This document shows positions 8,840-17,270 of a DNA stretch of 64,000 bases, one piece after another. Source of the DNA: Devosia sp. YIM 151766 (GTDB taxonomy: Bacteria; Pseudomonadota; Alphaproteobacteria; Rhizobiales; Devosiaceae); NCBI RefSeq assembly GCF_030285925.1, contig NZ_CP127251.1:1240001-1304000 (forward strand), written 5' to 3'. How positions within the stretch are numbered: position 1 is the first letter of the stretch; the number at the start of each line of letters is the position of its first letter. Position numbers and translations under genes: made by a program. The notes below the pieces were generated by a model. The model saw only the letters and a list, made by a program, of their open reading frames with translations. It was not told the origin of the DNA and did not search any database.

Positions 8840-9675
8840 TGGGCAAAAGTCCTTCGCATGAACGACAGCGTGGCCCGTGCGGCCTCGGTGGGATCGGATT
8901 CGATGTTGCGCCAGATGTTCACATCGGCGCTGGCCGCATGGCCGGCAGTGACGAACATTTCGGCCACCACCCAGCCGCGATAGCCGATCTGCTTCAGCGC
9001 CTGAGCATCGGCGGCAAAATCATGCTGGCCGGAGCCCGGCACGCCACGGTCGTTTTCCGAAATGTGGAAATGCACCAGCGCCGAGCCGGTCGCAGCGATG
9101 GCCTGCGGCGGCGATTTTTCTTCGATGTTCATGTGAAAGGTGTCGAGCAGCACGCCGATATGGGGGCTTCCCGTGTCCAGGGCGATGGCCCGCGTTTCGG
9201 CAGCCGTATTGGTCAGGTCGGATTCGAAGCGGTTCAGCGCCTCGATGCCCAGCACCACACCCTCATCGCGCAGCACCGGATCAAGCCGCGCCAGCGTTTC
9301 GGCGGCGCGCCTGGCGCGGTCAGCCTTTTCCAACGGCTCGAAATAGCCCCAGGGACTGGCTACGACGCCGGACAGATTGCGCGCGCCCATGGCCGCAGCG
9401 GTCCAGATTGCCGCTACAAGCGCCGTTTCCGCGGCCTTCCGCTGCGCGGCGTCAGCCGCGCCCGGATCTTCGCCGCGCCCCAGGCCGGTGGAGCAGGTCA
9501 GGCTCAGGCCGAGGTCGCGCGCCAAGGCAGCATGCGCCGCTGCATCCTCTGGCCGGACCCCGAGCAGGGACAGTTCCACCCCATCAAAACCAAGCTCGGC
9601 CGCCTGGCGCATGATAGGGGCAGGATCATCGCTCCAGGCGCGCTGCCAAAGGCCGGCGTGGATGCCGAACTTCAT
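8836..9675 (-). CDS. Ketose 3-epimerase-like TIM barrel (tagatose/psicose 3-epimerase family)
   Basis: This 279-residue PF01261-type barrel carries the pattern of D-tagatose/D-psicose 3-epimerases: IEALNRFE, then LLDTFHMNIEE, then HFHISENDRG, then a late Glu (VVAEMF), giving the metal set Glu-Asp-His-Glu. I start at ATG 9675, with GGAGG six bases upstream; a start at 9702 would overlap the operator. It is the first gene of the catabolic operon. Related barrels include isomerases and a decarboxylase, so epimerisation is likely but not certain. Confidence 0.78.
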   Translation of the reverse strand: MKFGIHAGLWQRAWSDDPAPIMRQAAELGFDGVELSLLGVRPEDAAAHAALARDLGLSLTCSTGLGRGEDPGAADAAQRKAAETALVAAIWTAAAMGARNLSGVVASPWGYFEPLEKADRARRAAETLARLDPVLRDEGVVLGIEALNRFESDLTNTAAETRAIALDTGSPHIGVLLDTFHMNIEEKSPPQAIAATGSALVHFHISENDRGVPGSGQHDFAADAQALKQIGYRGWVVAEMFVTAGHAASADVNIWRNIESDPTEAARATLSFMRRTFAQ

Positions 9676-9706
9676 GGCGTCCTCCCTCACAAATTGATGC
9701 ATACAT

Positions 9707-9729
9707 ATTAGTATGTACTAATTGGATGC
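9707..9729. promoter_or_regulatory. Palindromic operator before the DHA-kinase/aldolase operon
   Basis: ATTAGTA-TG-TACTAAT (9707-9722) is a perfect 7-bp inverted repeat around two bases. It is followed by AATTGGATGC (9720-9729), which recurs at 2584-2593. It lies 32 bases before the epimerase start codon, where a repressor would block transcription. The operon's own GntR/UTRA protein is the obvious candidate. Confidence 0.65.
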
Positions 9730-9730
9730 G

Positions 9731-11389
9731 TCAATGCTCTTGGTCGGCGATTTCGGCCAATCGGAGCGCTTTGCGGTTGATCTTTCCCGACGATGTCATG
9801 GCAAAGCCCTCGACATAGGCGATCTCGCGCGGTGCCTTGTAGGGGGCCAGGCGACTCTTCACATGCTCGCGCAATTGTTCGGTCAGCGCATCGGAAGGGG
9901 TGAAGCCCTTTGCCAGCTGCACGAAGGCCTTAACCACGCTGCCGCGATCCTTGTCGGGCTTGCCGATCACCGCCGCCTCGGCAATTGCCGGATGGGCGAT
10001 CAGGCATTCCTCGATTTCGGCTGGTCCGATTCGGAAGCCGGAGGATTTGATTAGATCGTCGCTGCGGCCCTTGTACCAGAAATAGCCATCTTCATCGCGC
10101 ACGGCCAGATCATAGGTCCGCATCCAGTCGCCCAGCCGCAGTTCGGCTTCCTTCTCGGCATTGTTGAGGTAGCCAAGATAGCGCGTCGGGGCCTCCATGC
10201 GCGTGACGATTTCGCCTTCGCAGCCACGCTCGACTTCGACACCGTTTTCGTCAACCAGCCGTACATCGTGCCCCGGATAGGCCACTCCCATCGAGCCCGG
10301 CCGGCGCGGATAGAGCGCTGCGCAATTGCCGATCAGATGATTGACCTCGGTCATGCCGTAAAATTCATTGCAGACCGCGCCCAGTTCGCGCTCGACCCAG
10401 GTCAGCGTTTCAGCAGCGAGAGCCTCGCCACCGGTGCAAATCACCCGCAGGGACAGATCATATTGCCCGCGCGGATTGTCCACGTCGGCCAGCCGCTTGA
10501 TGGCGGTCGGCGGCAGGAAAGTGTGGGTGACCTTGTGGCGCGCCATAAATCCATAGGCCCACTCGGCCTTGAAGCGCGCTTCCGATGTCACCACCGGGCG
10601 CCCCGCCAGCCAGGCCGGGAACAACATATCCAGCAGCCCGCCCACCCAGGCCCAGTCGGAGGGCGAATAGAACACCGCATCCCCGTCATCGAGCGTGAGG
10701 TTGAAGAAGAGGTTGATCGAGGGACGATAGGCTGCCAGCACGCGATGGCCATGCAGGATGCCTTTGGGCATGCCGGTAGAGCCCGAGGTGTACATCAGCA
10801 GGGCAGGGTCGTCGGCGCCGGTCAGTTCGGGAACAAAATCGCTCGGTGGCGCGGCCGCGAGAATGTCCGCGAGATCGGCTTCCGGCCCCGTCGAGCCGGC
10901 CACCAGCACCTGCCTGAGATGGGGGAAGCGCTGCGTCGCCTCATGGCGAAGAGGCGCCCAGGCCTGTTCGATGGTCAACAGGCAAGAGGCTTCGCTGTGA
11001 TTGAGGGCGTGGGCCAATGCATCCGGTCCATAGAGCTGCGACAGCGTCACGGCGGTGCCGCCGATCTTGCAGATGGCCATATGCGCGATGGCGGTCTCGG
11101 GGCGGTTTCCAGTATGCAGGCCAACCAGGCTGCCGCGCCCCAGACCCAGCCCCCGCAAATACGCGGCCAGTGCGGTGGAATATTGGTCGATCTGGTCAAA
11201 AGTCCAGCGGGCGACGCCATCGTCCTGCTCGAATATCATGGCGATGCGCGGCCCATTGCCGGCGGCAATCTGCGCCCCCACGGTCATGGCATAGATGTTG
11301 GCATCGTCGGGGATGGTGATGGTCAGACCCGAAGCGTTACGCTCCAGGCCGATTTTCGCCAGTTCGTCTGCGTTCATATGGTCCAGCAT
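9731..11389 (-). CDS. Acyl-CoA synthetase (AMP-forming)
   Basis: The 552-residue adenylate-forming enzyme has the AMP loop MYTSGSTGMPKG (199-210), the EFYGMTE motif, the GDWMRTYDLAVRD segment, the hinge YFWYKGRSDDLIKSSGFRIGP and a C-terminal catalytic lysine (SSGKINRKAL). It activates a carboxylic acid as its CoA thioester; the overall layout is closest to medium-chain or acetyl-CoA synthetase-like enzymes. It is the last gene of the unit MFS, thiolase-fold, DUF35, synthetase; its ATG directly follows the DUF35 stop. It probably activates the acid imported by the MFS protein. Confidence 0.9.
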   Translation of the reverse strand: MLDHMNADELAKIGLERNASGLTITIPDDANIYAMTVGAQIAAGNGPRIAMIFEQDDGVARWTFDQIDQYSTALAAYLRGLGLGRGSLVGLHTGNRPETAIAHMAICKIGGTAVTLSQLYGPDALAHALNHSEASCLLTIEQAWAPLRHEATQRFPHLRQVLVAGSTGPEADLADILAAAPPSDFVPELTGADDPALLMYTSGSTGMPKGILHGHRVLAAYRPSINLFFNLTLDDGDAVFYSPSDWAWVGGLLDMLFPAWLAGRPVVTSEARFKAEWAYGFMARHKVTHTFLPPTAIKRLADVDNPRGQYDLSLRVICTGGEALAAETLTWVERELGAVCNEFYGMTEVNHLIGNCAALYPRRPGSMGVAYPGHDVRLVDENGVEVERGCEGEIVTRMEAPTRYLGYLNNAEKEAELRLGDWMRTYDLAVRDEDGYFWYKGRSDDLIKSSGFRIGPAEIEECLIAHPAIAEAAVIGKPDKDRGSVVKAFVQLAKGFTPSDALTEQLREHVKSRLAPYKAPREIAYVEGFAMTSSGKINRKALRLAEIADQEH

Positions 11390-11776
11390 TCAATGTCCTT
11401 TCCCGGCATCAGGCGTATCCGCGCCGAGCCACAAGCCAATGAGTTCGTCACGCGGCGCGATCAGCCGCCCGGTCGGCGCGCCGCCTGGAATGGCATGCAG
11501 CCGCACTACTGTTTGCGTGCCGGCTCCAGTAAACTGAGCCAGTCCAAATGCCCGCTCGCTCCCGGCAGTGCGGTGGAGGATGCGGGCTTCGCCCGACAGT
11601 TGCTGCCAGGCAAAGTCGGGGCGCTGGCAGGTCGGGCAGATGACCCGGGGCGGAAACGCCGTAAACCCGCAATGCCGGCAGGCGCTCGCAAGGGCGCGCC
11701 CCTCCGCCACCGCCGCCGCGTAGGGCGCTAACTCACCAAATTGGATCGTGTATTGCAGCGTCAGCGCGCGTTTCAT
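11390..11776 (-). CDS. Zn-ribbon/OB-fold DUF35 protein
   Basis: The 128-residue protein has an N-terminal rubredoxin-like zinc ribbon (Cys33, Cys36, Cys47, Cys50; CRHCG...CPTC) followed by an OB-fold. DUF35 proteins bind CoA esters and act as partners of thiolase-fold enzymes in thiolase, acyltransferase and retro-aldolase complexes. The ATG at 11776 overlaps the thiolase-fold stop by four bases, consistent with a 1:1 complex. Confidence 0.88.
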   Translation of the reverse strand: MKRALTLQYTIQFGELAPYAAAVAEGRALASACRHCGFTAFPPRVICPTCQRPDFAWQQLSGEARILHRTAGSERAFGLAQFTGAGTQTVVRLHAIPGGAPTGRLIAPRDELIGLWLGADTPDAGKGH

Positions 11777-12933
11777 GGGGCCCCCAGAATGGTTACGGCG
11801 CAAAGTGTGGCGATGCCGCCATGGGTATCGACCAGGCCATGACGCGGCGTGCGCGATGGCTGCCGCCCCCAATAGCGCCCTTCGAGCTGGCGCGCGGTGC
11901 TTAGAATTTGGGCCACGCCGGTGGCCCCGACCGGGGCGCCTTGCCCCAGCAGCCCGCCCGACAGATTGACCGGCAGGCCGCCATCAACACGGAAGCGCCC
12001 ATCGCGCTCATCGCGCACGACGTCCTGGCTGAGACCAAGCGCCTGCAATGCCTGCAACTGCGCGCCGGAATAGCTGTCATAGACCTCGGCAATGTCGATA
12101 TTTTCGAGCGCAACGCCGGCCTGGGCGCTGGCACGAGATGCGGCCAACGGCTTGGCGCCGAAATGGCCGGCATCGATGCGCTCGCCCAGCCGCACCCGGT
12201 CGTTGGCCGCGCCCATGCCGAGTATTCTGGCGCGCTCCCGCCCGCCCGTCGGCAGGTCCCCGCCTCTTGCCAGAATGATGCAGGCGGCGCCGTCGCTGAG
12301 GGGGGAGCAATCGAGCCGGTGGTAAGGTGCGGCAATCATCGGCGAGGACAGGACATCATCGATGGTGATGTCCAGCGGCAGATGGGCCAGGGCATTATGC
12401 CGGGCGTTGTCACGATTGCGTACCGCGATTGTTGCAAGATCGCGGCTGGTTGCACCGGTGCGCGCATTGAATGCCAGGATAGAGAGCGCATAGAGCGCGG
12501 TGGGTTCAATGCCGGTCATGCCATCGGTCCAGGCATCGAAGGAAAGCCCGTACAGCATGGAAACGTCGCGCGTCGGCAGAGTGGAGGCCAGCGTCTCGAC
12601 GCCTAGAACGGCAACACGCCGAGCCGCACCGGAAAGGACCTGCATTGCCCCAGCCTGCACCGCCAGTTGGCCTGAAGCGCCGCCGCCCTCCACGCGCATT
12701 GCGTGCTTGCCGAACAAGGCCAGTTCATCGGCCAGCACGCTGGCAGGGTTGAGTTGCAGGCCGAAGAAGTCGCTTTCGGTGGCAACAACCAGCGCATCGA
12801 TGTCCTGATGCTGCAAATTGGCATCGGCGAGCGCACCAGAAAAGGCATCCCTGGCCCAGTCGCGCCATGACGAGCCATCCTTGCGCCGATTGAACGGCGT
12901 CATCGCGCCGCCAGCCACTATGATCGGGTCCAT
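11773..12933 (-). CDS. Thiolase-fold protein lacking the nucleophilic cysteine
   Basis: The 386-residue protein has the SCP2-thiolase/thiolase-like fold. The usual CxSG nucleophile motif reads VEGGGASG (81-88), with Gly85 where Cys is expected. Late motifs are EVYDSYSGAQL (in place of the usual EVHDAF), GGLLGQGAPVGATG and DTHGGIATLCAVTIL. With a DUF35 partner this resembles the cysteine-less Ltp2-type retro-aldolases, where tyrosines act instead. I infer a CoA-ester lyase or acyltransferase rather than a true thiolase. It overlaps the MFS gene by 16 bases. Confidence 0.8.
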   Translation of the reverse strand: MDPIIVAGGAMTPFNRRKDGSSWRDWARDAFSGALADANLQHQDIDALVVATESDFFGLQLNPASVLADELALFGKHAMRVEGGGASGQLAVQAGAMQVLSGAARRVAVLGVETLASTLPTRDVSMLYGLSFDAWTDGMTGIEPTALYALSILAFNARTGATSRDLATIAVRNRDNARHNALAHLPLDITIDDVLSSPMIAAPYHRLDCSPLSDGAACIILARGGDLPTGGRERARILGMGAANDRVRLGERIDAGHFGAKPLAASRASAQAGVALENIDIAEVYDSYSGAQLQALQALGLSQDVVRDERDGRFRVDGGLPVNLSGGLLGQGAPVGATGVAQILSTARQLEGRYWGRQPSRTPRHGLVDTHGGIATLCAVTILGAP

Positions 12934-14090
12934 AAGGCGCCCCCCCGAGGTGTAAACTGCAAAATCAGTGCCCCACCAAAGGCCGCGGCGTTCACCGCCA
13001 GCAGCGTAATGATGAGCCCGTCATAACCCGTGCCCTGCCACAGCCACCCACCCAGCGCCGGTCCTGCGGCCATCATCAGCAAACCAATCATGGCGATGGT
13101 ACCAATGGCCTGGCCCAGAGTGTCGCTCGGCCACACCGTGGCCGCCACCAGCGGACGCAGCACGGTATGGACCCCATACAGTCCCCCTTGCAGAAGCAAG
13201 GCGAGCAGCACGCCGGCCCAATGGGCCTGCAGCGCAAGCAGCAAGAGCGGCGGCAATAGAAACAGCACGAACAGCACGCTGGCGGCGGCCTTGGTGTTAT
13301 CGACCGGCGCATAGCGCCGCCACAGCAAACGCCCCGCAATCTGGGCAGGCCCCAGCACTGTGGGCAGATAGAGCGCCCAGCCATTGCCGCTATCGAGCCG
13401 CAGCAATGCCAGCGGCAGCAAGAACAGCAAGGCGGCGTGGCTGAACATGGTCAGTCCGAACGGAAGAGCCACCAGCGCCGTTTCGATCACCCCGGGCACC
13501 GATACGCCACTGCGTGGGGAGGGGGCTGTTGTCGACCGCCCCATGCCCAGATCAGGATTGGCAACCACCCCTAGCAGCGCAATCGCCGCGAAGCTGAGAG
13601 CCACCGCCTGCCAGGGCCAAACTGCAGAGAGCAGCATGACCATTGGAAAGGTCAACAATGTGGCCAGCCCCGCGATCAGCGTGACTTTGGTGATGGCGGG
13701 GCTGGCGGCGATCTGGGGCGTGCGCAGCAGGATCGCAAAACAGGGATCATAAAGAGTAGCCGCCATCGCCATGCCCATCGCGGCGATCACAATGGGGAGC
13801 AGGGCCAGTGGCACAATCTGCATGGCGACCAGCAGCAGCGCACCCACGACGCCACCCCAACGCATCAGCGCCACACCGTGGCCGCGATCAACCAGACGCC
13901 CTGCAAGCGGGGTCAGCCCGGCCCAGACGAGCACCGCGATGGTAATGGCGGGGGACAACAAACCAATATCGGCGCCACCCTCAACCAGATGCGGGAGCAG
14001 GGCCGGGAGCAGATAATAGAAGGCGGACCAAAATAGCAGTTGAGCAACGCCATGGCGGGCTACCGCATCGCTCTCCAGTCGCCATCCCAT
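12918..14090 (-). CDS. MFS transporter
   Basis: The 390-residue integral membrane protein has about twelve hydrophobic segments and a cytoplasmic loop motif (GRLVDRGHG, near 63-71) that matches the MFS loop 2-3 signature. As first gene of the CoA-ester unit it probably imports the organic acid processed by the following enzymes. The 54 bases upstream carry an A+T-rich stretch (14,110-14,140) likely to hold the promoter. Confidence 0.85.
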   Translation of the reverse strand: MGWRLESDAVARHGVAQLLFWSAFYYLLPALLPHLVEGGADIGLLSPAITIAVLVWAGLTPLAGRLVDRGHGVALMRWGGVVGALLLVAMQIVPLALLPIVIAAMGMAMAATLYDPCFAILLRTPQIAASPAITKVTLIAGLATLLTFPMVMLLSAVWPWQAVALSFAAIALLGVVANPDLGMGRSTTAPSPRSGVSVPGVIETALVALPFGLTMFSHAALLFLLPLALLRLDSGNGWALYLPTVLGPAQIAGRLLWRRYAPVDNTKAAASVLFVLFLLPPLLLLALQAHWAGVLLALLLQGGLYGVHTVLRPLVAATVWPSDTLGQAIGTIAMIGLLMMAAGPALGGWLWQGTGYDGLIITLLAVNAAAFGGALILQFTPRGGALWTRS

Positions 14091-14143
14091 CGCCAGGCAT
14101 CCTAAAAATGATGCCTACTTATTGATTGTAACAAATATGGGAG

Positions 14144-14738
14144 TCAAGCCCAAATCACCTGACCTTCGGGCCGTTGCATCTCCGAACTGAATAACTGGCG
14201 TCCCCTCATTCGGGAAGCGCGGCATCGGTAGCGCAAATTATGCCGCCGGGGACGCAAGCGGGCGTGGATGACGTGGCCGCGATAGAGGCCCGACCGGGCA
14301 TCAGAACGCCGTCTCCATGGCGGGCCGGCTGGCGATGCGATCTGACTGCCGGGGGACGGACCACGGCCGCGCCACCCCGCCCCGCGCCTCTGCAACGGCG
14401 AGACCCGATTGCAGGCATCCCGTGGAAGCCGTAGCCGAAATAGCTGCCGCAGAACCCGGTGTTGCGGTTGGCATTGAGCCGCCAGAGCTGTTGCTGGGCC
14501 TTGAGCGCCGCCCTGGACAGGCGCTGATGCGGCGAGAGGCCAGAGGGTGCTTTCGCCAGCAGGCGCCTGCAGCGTTGCTCCTGTGAGCGGACATTCCATT
14601 GGCTGCTTGGCACCGGAATCAGTCGAGGGGCCTCTAGATAATCGCCAACAGACGCTGTTGCTCGCGACTGTTCATCACAGGATATTACACTGATATTTGA
14701 TCGGCAGGAGGGGACTTGAGCTAAGTCCTTGTTTTTGC
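14144..14738. other. Intergenic stretch without a supported gene
   Basis: About 600 bases lie between the MFS promoter and tRNA-Glu. Open frames on both strands have poor composition, no clear ribosome sites, and one runs straight through the tRNA. A minus-strand stretch near 14,400-14,560 (ANRNTGFCGSYFGYGFHG) looks slightly protein-like and could be a decayed gene, but I do not recognise it. Confidence 0.5.
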
Positions 14739-14813
14739 TGGTACGCCCAAGGGGAATCGAACCCCTGTTCCCGCCGTGAGAGGGCGGTGTCCTGACCGCT
14801 AGACGATGGGCGC
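14739..14813 (-). tRNA. tRNA-Glu (CTC anticodon)
   Basis: A cloverleaf is readable on the minus strand: acceptor GCGCCCA/TGGGCGT, anticodon stem CCGCC/GGCGG with loop CTCTCAC (anticodon CTC), T-loop TTCGATTCC, and an encoded CCA. It decodes GAG. It is the downstream member of a tRNA-Glu pair. Confidence 0.95.
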
Positions 14814-14865
14814 ACATACCACACTGAAACACTACCGACCGCCTACTTCAGAAGCAGGGGGAGGG

Positions 14866-14940
14866 TGGTACGCCCTAGGGGAATCGAACCCCTCTCTGCA
14901 CCGTGAAAGGGTGCCGTCCTAACCGATAGACGAAGGGCGC
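14866..14940 (-). tRNA. tRNA-Glu (TTC anticodon)
   Basis: The minus-strand cloverleaf has anticodon loop CTTTCAC (anticodon TTC), acceptor GCGCCCT/AGGGCGT, a conserved T arm and an encoded CCA. It lies 52 bases upstream of the CTC isoacceptor in the same direction, so the two are probably co-transcribed. Confidence 0.96.
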
Positions 14941-15100
14941 ATCAGCGCGATAAGGGTCGTATAGTGGGGTGTGCCCGATTGTGCAACCCCTCTGCATTGA
15001 TCCTGTGGGGAAATTTGTGCGCCTGGAACAGCATGCAGCGGCTGGGCCCGGTTTTCCGCGTGAACGGCCGGGCGGCTCCGGCGCCTGGTGCATCGCCGTT

Positions 15101-15577
15101 TTAGCAGCCCTCGAAGGTCACCGGGGTTTTCCGGCCGCGCGGCCGGTCGCGCACATCCACATGGATGAAATTGCGCCCCGGATAGCAGCCCAGTCCGCCG
15201 ACGCTGTCGGTGCGCATGGCGAAGGCGATCAGTTCCTGCTTGGACACGCCGGGAATGTAGAAATCGGCCGCCATGCACTTGGTATGATAGGAATTGTCCG
15301 CGCCGCCTGCCGCCGAATTGTGGAAGGCGTTGCGATAGCCCGAATTCATCACGATGCGCTTGCCGAAATGCCCTTCGAATTCCCAGATGACGAAGCGCAG
15401 CTTGGGTGAGATGCACAGCGCGTTGACATTGCTGGAGCTGACATAGGTGCCCCAGTCCTGCCGCATCCCCGCATAGCCCGGTCCACTGCCGCTGGCGAAC
15501 ATGGCCATGGGCAGGCATCCCGCCAGCACGATGGCGGTCAGCGCAATGGCGGCGATGGAGCGAAGCAGACGAGGCAT
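15101..15577 (-). CDS. M15-family peptidase-like lipoprotein (YcbK/DUF882 type)
   Basis: The 158-residue protein starts with a lipoprotein signal ending in LAGC (Cys21). The rest matches the small D-Ala-D-Ala carboxypeptidase-like fold: MNSGYRNAFHN, then SYHTKCMAADFYIPG (His and Asp zinc ligands), then NFIHVDVRD (final His). It probably trims or binds peptidoglycan in the periplasm while anchored by lipid. No operon partners are evident. Confidence 0.82.
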   Translation of the reverse strand: MPRLLRSIAAIALTAIVLAGCLPMAMFASGSGPGYAGMRQDWGTYVSSSNVNALCISPKLRFVIWEFEGHFGKRIVMNSGYRNAFHNSAAGGADNSYHTKCMAADFYIPGVSKQELIAFAMRTDSVGGLGCYPGRNFIHVDVRDRPRGRKTPVTFEGC

Positions 15578-15744
15578 AGGACCTTCCCGAGGCCGCTGTC
15601 ACGAAAACGCAACAGACAATGGGCATTGGGTTCGGTCGCTAAAATTAGAGCCTTTTCGCTAACCCGCCGCTAAGCAGCACGGTTAGCGGCAGGTTAACCG
15701 AGCGGGTGACGAGTGATGAGATCGGTAACACCACGGCCGCGCCC

Positions 15745-16008
15745 CCATGGTTCGACAAGCTCACCATGAGGTCTATGAGAGTTCCCGACGTCCCAGTGGC
15801 GGACGGCGAAGGGATTCTAGCGGCTCCTTCGCCCCCTCCCCCTTGAGGGGAGGGCCGGGGAGGGGGTGCTGCGGTTCCTACACGTCCGGAGCCCGCCCTC
15901 GCTCCGCTACCCCCACCCTCATTCTTGCTCCCAAGAGGGAGGGACGCGCAGGGCCGAGCCTCCCAACCTCTCGCAGACCTCATCCTGAGCTTGTCGAAGG
16001 ACGAGGTC
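15745..16008. repeat. GC-rich dispersed repeat block with REP-like ends
   Basis: The core (about 15,826-15,965) contains CCCCCTTGAGGGGAGGG, GCCGGGGAGGGGGTGCTGCGG and CGCCCTCGCTCCGC...CCCCCACCCTCA, and closely matches 30,364-30,490. It is flanked by two copies of a TGAGCTTGTCGAA-type element in opposite orientation (15,752-15,769 and 15,984-16,003). No coding potential is apparent; an apparent minus-strand frame across it is low-complexity. The interval 15,578-16,048 holds nothing else I can support. Confidence 0.8.
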
Positions 16009-16048
16009 GGCCAAACACCGACCCCCTCACTACGAGCCCCCAGACCCC

Positions 16049-16465
16049 CTACCAGCTTCCCGTATTCGGCATCGACGCCCAGGGTTCCTGCGGGGCGAGG
16101 TGGCCGTCCTGGATCAGTTCCACCGAAATCCCGTCCGGCGAGCGCACGAAAGCCATGTGGCCATCGCGCGGTGGGCGGTTGATGACCACGCCCATATCCT
16201 GCAAGTGCTGGCAAAGCGCGTAGATATCTTGCACCCGATAGGCCAGATGGCCGAAATTACGGCCGCCCGTATAGGTTTCGGGGTCCCAATTAAAGGTCAG
16301 CTCGACCTCGCCGCCCTCATCGCCCGGCGCGCGCAGGAAGATCAGCGTGAAGCGCCCCTTCTCGTTCTCGGTGCGACGCACCTCTTCCAGGCCCAGCCCC
16401 TCGCAATAGAATCGGAGGCTCTCCTCGACATTGGTCACGCGCACCATGGTGTGCAGGTATTTCAT
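16049..16465 (-). CDS. gloA: Lactoylglutathione lyase (glyoxalase I)
   Basis: The 138-residue VOC protein converts the methylglyoxal-glutathione hemithioacetal to lactoylglutathione. It has two beta-alpha-beta-beta-beta modules starting at MKYLHTMVRVTNVEESLRFY and FGHLAYRVQDI. Metal ligands expected in GloA are present: His5, a Glu in VELTFN, His in GHLAYRV and Glu in GISVELIQD. The start at 16465 has an AGGAGG seven bases upstream. Confidence 0.92.
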   Translation of the reverse strand: MKYLHTMVRVTNVEESLRFYCEGLGLEEVRRTENEKGRFTLIFLRAPGDEGGEVELTFNWDPETYTGGRNFGHLAYRVQDIYALCQHLQDMGVVINRPPRDGHMAFVRSPDGISVELIQDGHLAPQEPWASMPNTGSW

Positions 16466-16649
16466 GGCAATCCTCCTTGGGTGAAATCGGCTCTGGCCTA
16501 ACAATACTGGCGCATTGTCGCAATGGCCGCATCGGCCTGTCGACAAAATCGCAAGACCTTCTTAACTTTTGGCATTGAATCGGCCAGAGTGATTTGGTCT
16601 TGTGTGGAGTACCCGTTGCGGCGGGCGTGTAAAAAAAGGCATTGGGGAT

Positions 16650-17270
16650 ATGGGGGCCAAGGTCAACGGCGAGGACGGAAACTCCGTCGACCTGTCCGAG
16701 ACAGGCGAGGGCAGGCGCGATAGCGGCGCGTCGGTTGGCCAGCAGCCGTCAGCGGACGTCATCGAAATTGCCGGCGCCATCAAATGGTTCGATGCCGGCA
16801 AGGGCTTCGGCTTCATCGTGCCGGACAATGGCATGGCCGATGTGCTGCTGCACGTCACCTGCCTGCGGCGCGACGGTTACCAGACCGCTTATGAAGGCGC
16901 GCGCATCGTGGTCGAGGCGCTGAATCGCCCCGGCGGTCTCCAGGCTTTCCGCATCGTCTCCATGGACGAAACCACGGCGCGCCATCCCGCGCAGATGCCG
17001 GCGCCCCGCACCCATGTGGTGGTCGAGCCGACCTCGGGCATGGTCCGGCTCGAAGTGAAGTGGTTCAACCGCATCCGCGGCTTCGGTTTCCTCTCCGCCG
17101 GCGACGGTACGCCCGACATTTTCGTTCACATGGAAACGCTGCGCCGCTTCGGCATCACCGAATTGCGCCCCGGCCAATTCGTGCTGGTGCGCTATGGAAA
17201 TGGTCCGAAGGGTCTCATGGTCGCCGAAATTCGTCCGGAGAATTGGGGCGATGCCCCGTCCTCGCACTGA
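16650..17270 (+). CDS. Tandem cold-shock domain protein
   Basis: The 206-residue protein has two CspA-type domains. The first (about 38-102) carries [14 protein letters not shown] with a modified RNP2 (DVLLHV). The second (about 130-200) carries [14 protein letters not shown] and DIFVHM. It binds single-stranded nucleic acid and likely acts as an RNA chaperone. I choose ATG 16650; an in-frame GTG at 16602 would add 16 residues. The next gene begins inside its last codons, an arrangement familiar in Hyphomicrobiales. Confidence 0.9.
   Translation: MGAKVNGEDGNSVDLSETGEGRRDSGASVGQQPSADVIEIAGAIKWFDAGKGFGFIVPDNGMADVLLHVTCLRRDGYQTAYEGARIVVEALNRPGGLQAFRIVSMDETTARHPAQMPAPRTHVVVEPTSGMVRLEVKWFNRIRGFGFLSAGDGTPDIFVHMETLRRFGITELRPGQFVLVRYGNGPKGLMVAEIRPENWGDAPSSH

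Noticed and set aside
14206-14832. A minus-strand open frame of 208 codons
   Set aside because: It reads straight through tRNA-Glu. The middle part may be a decayed gene but I cannot support a product.
15645-16214. A minus-strand open frame of 189 codons
   Set aside because: It covers the dispersed repeat block and the end of gloA, with low-complexity sequence and no ribosome site.
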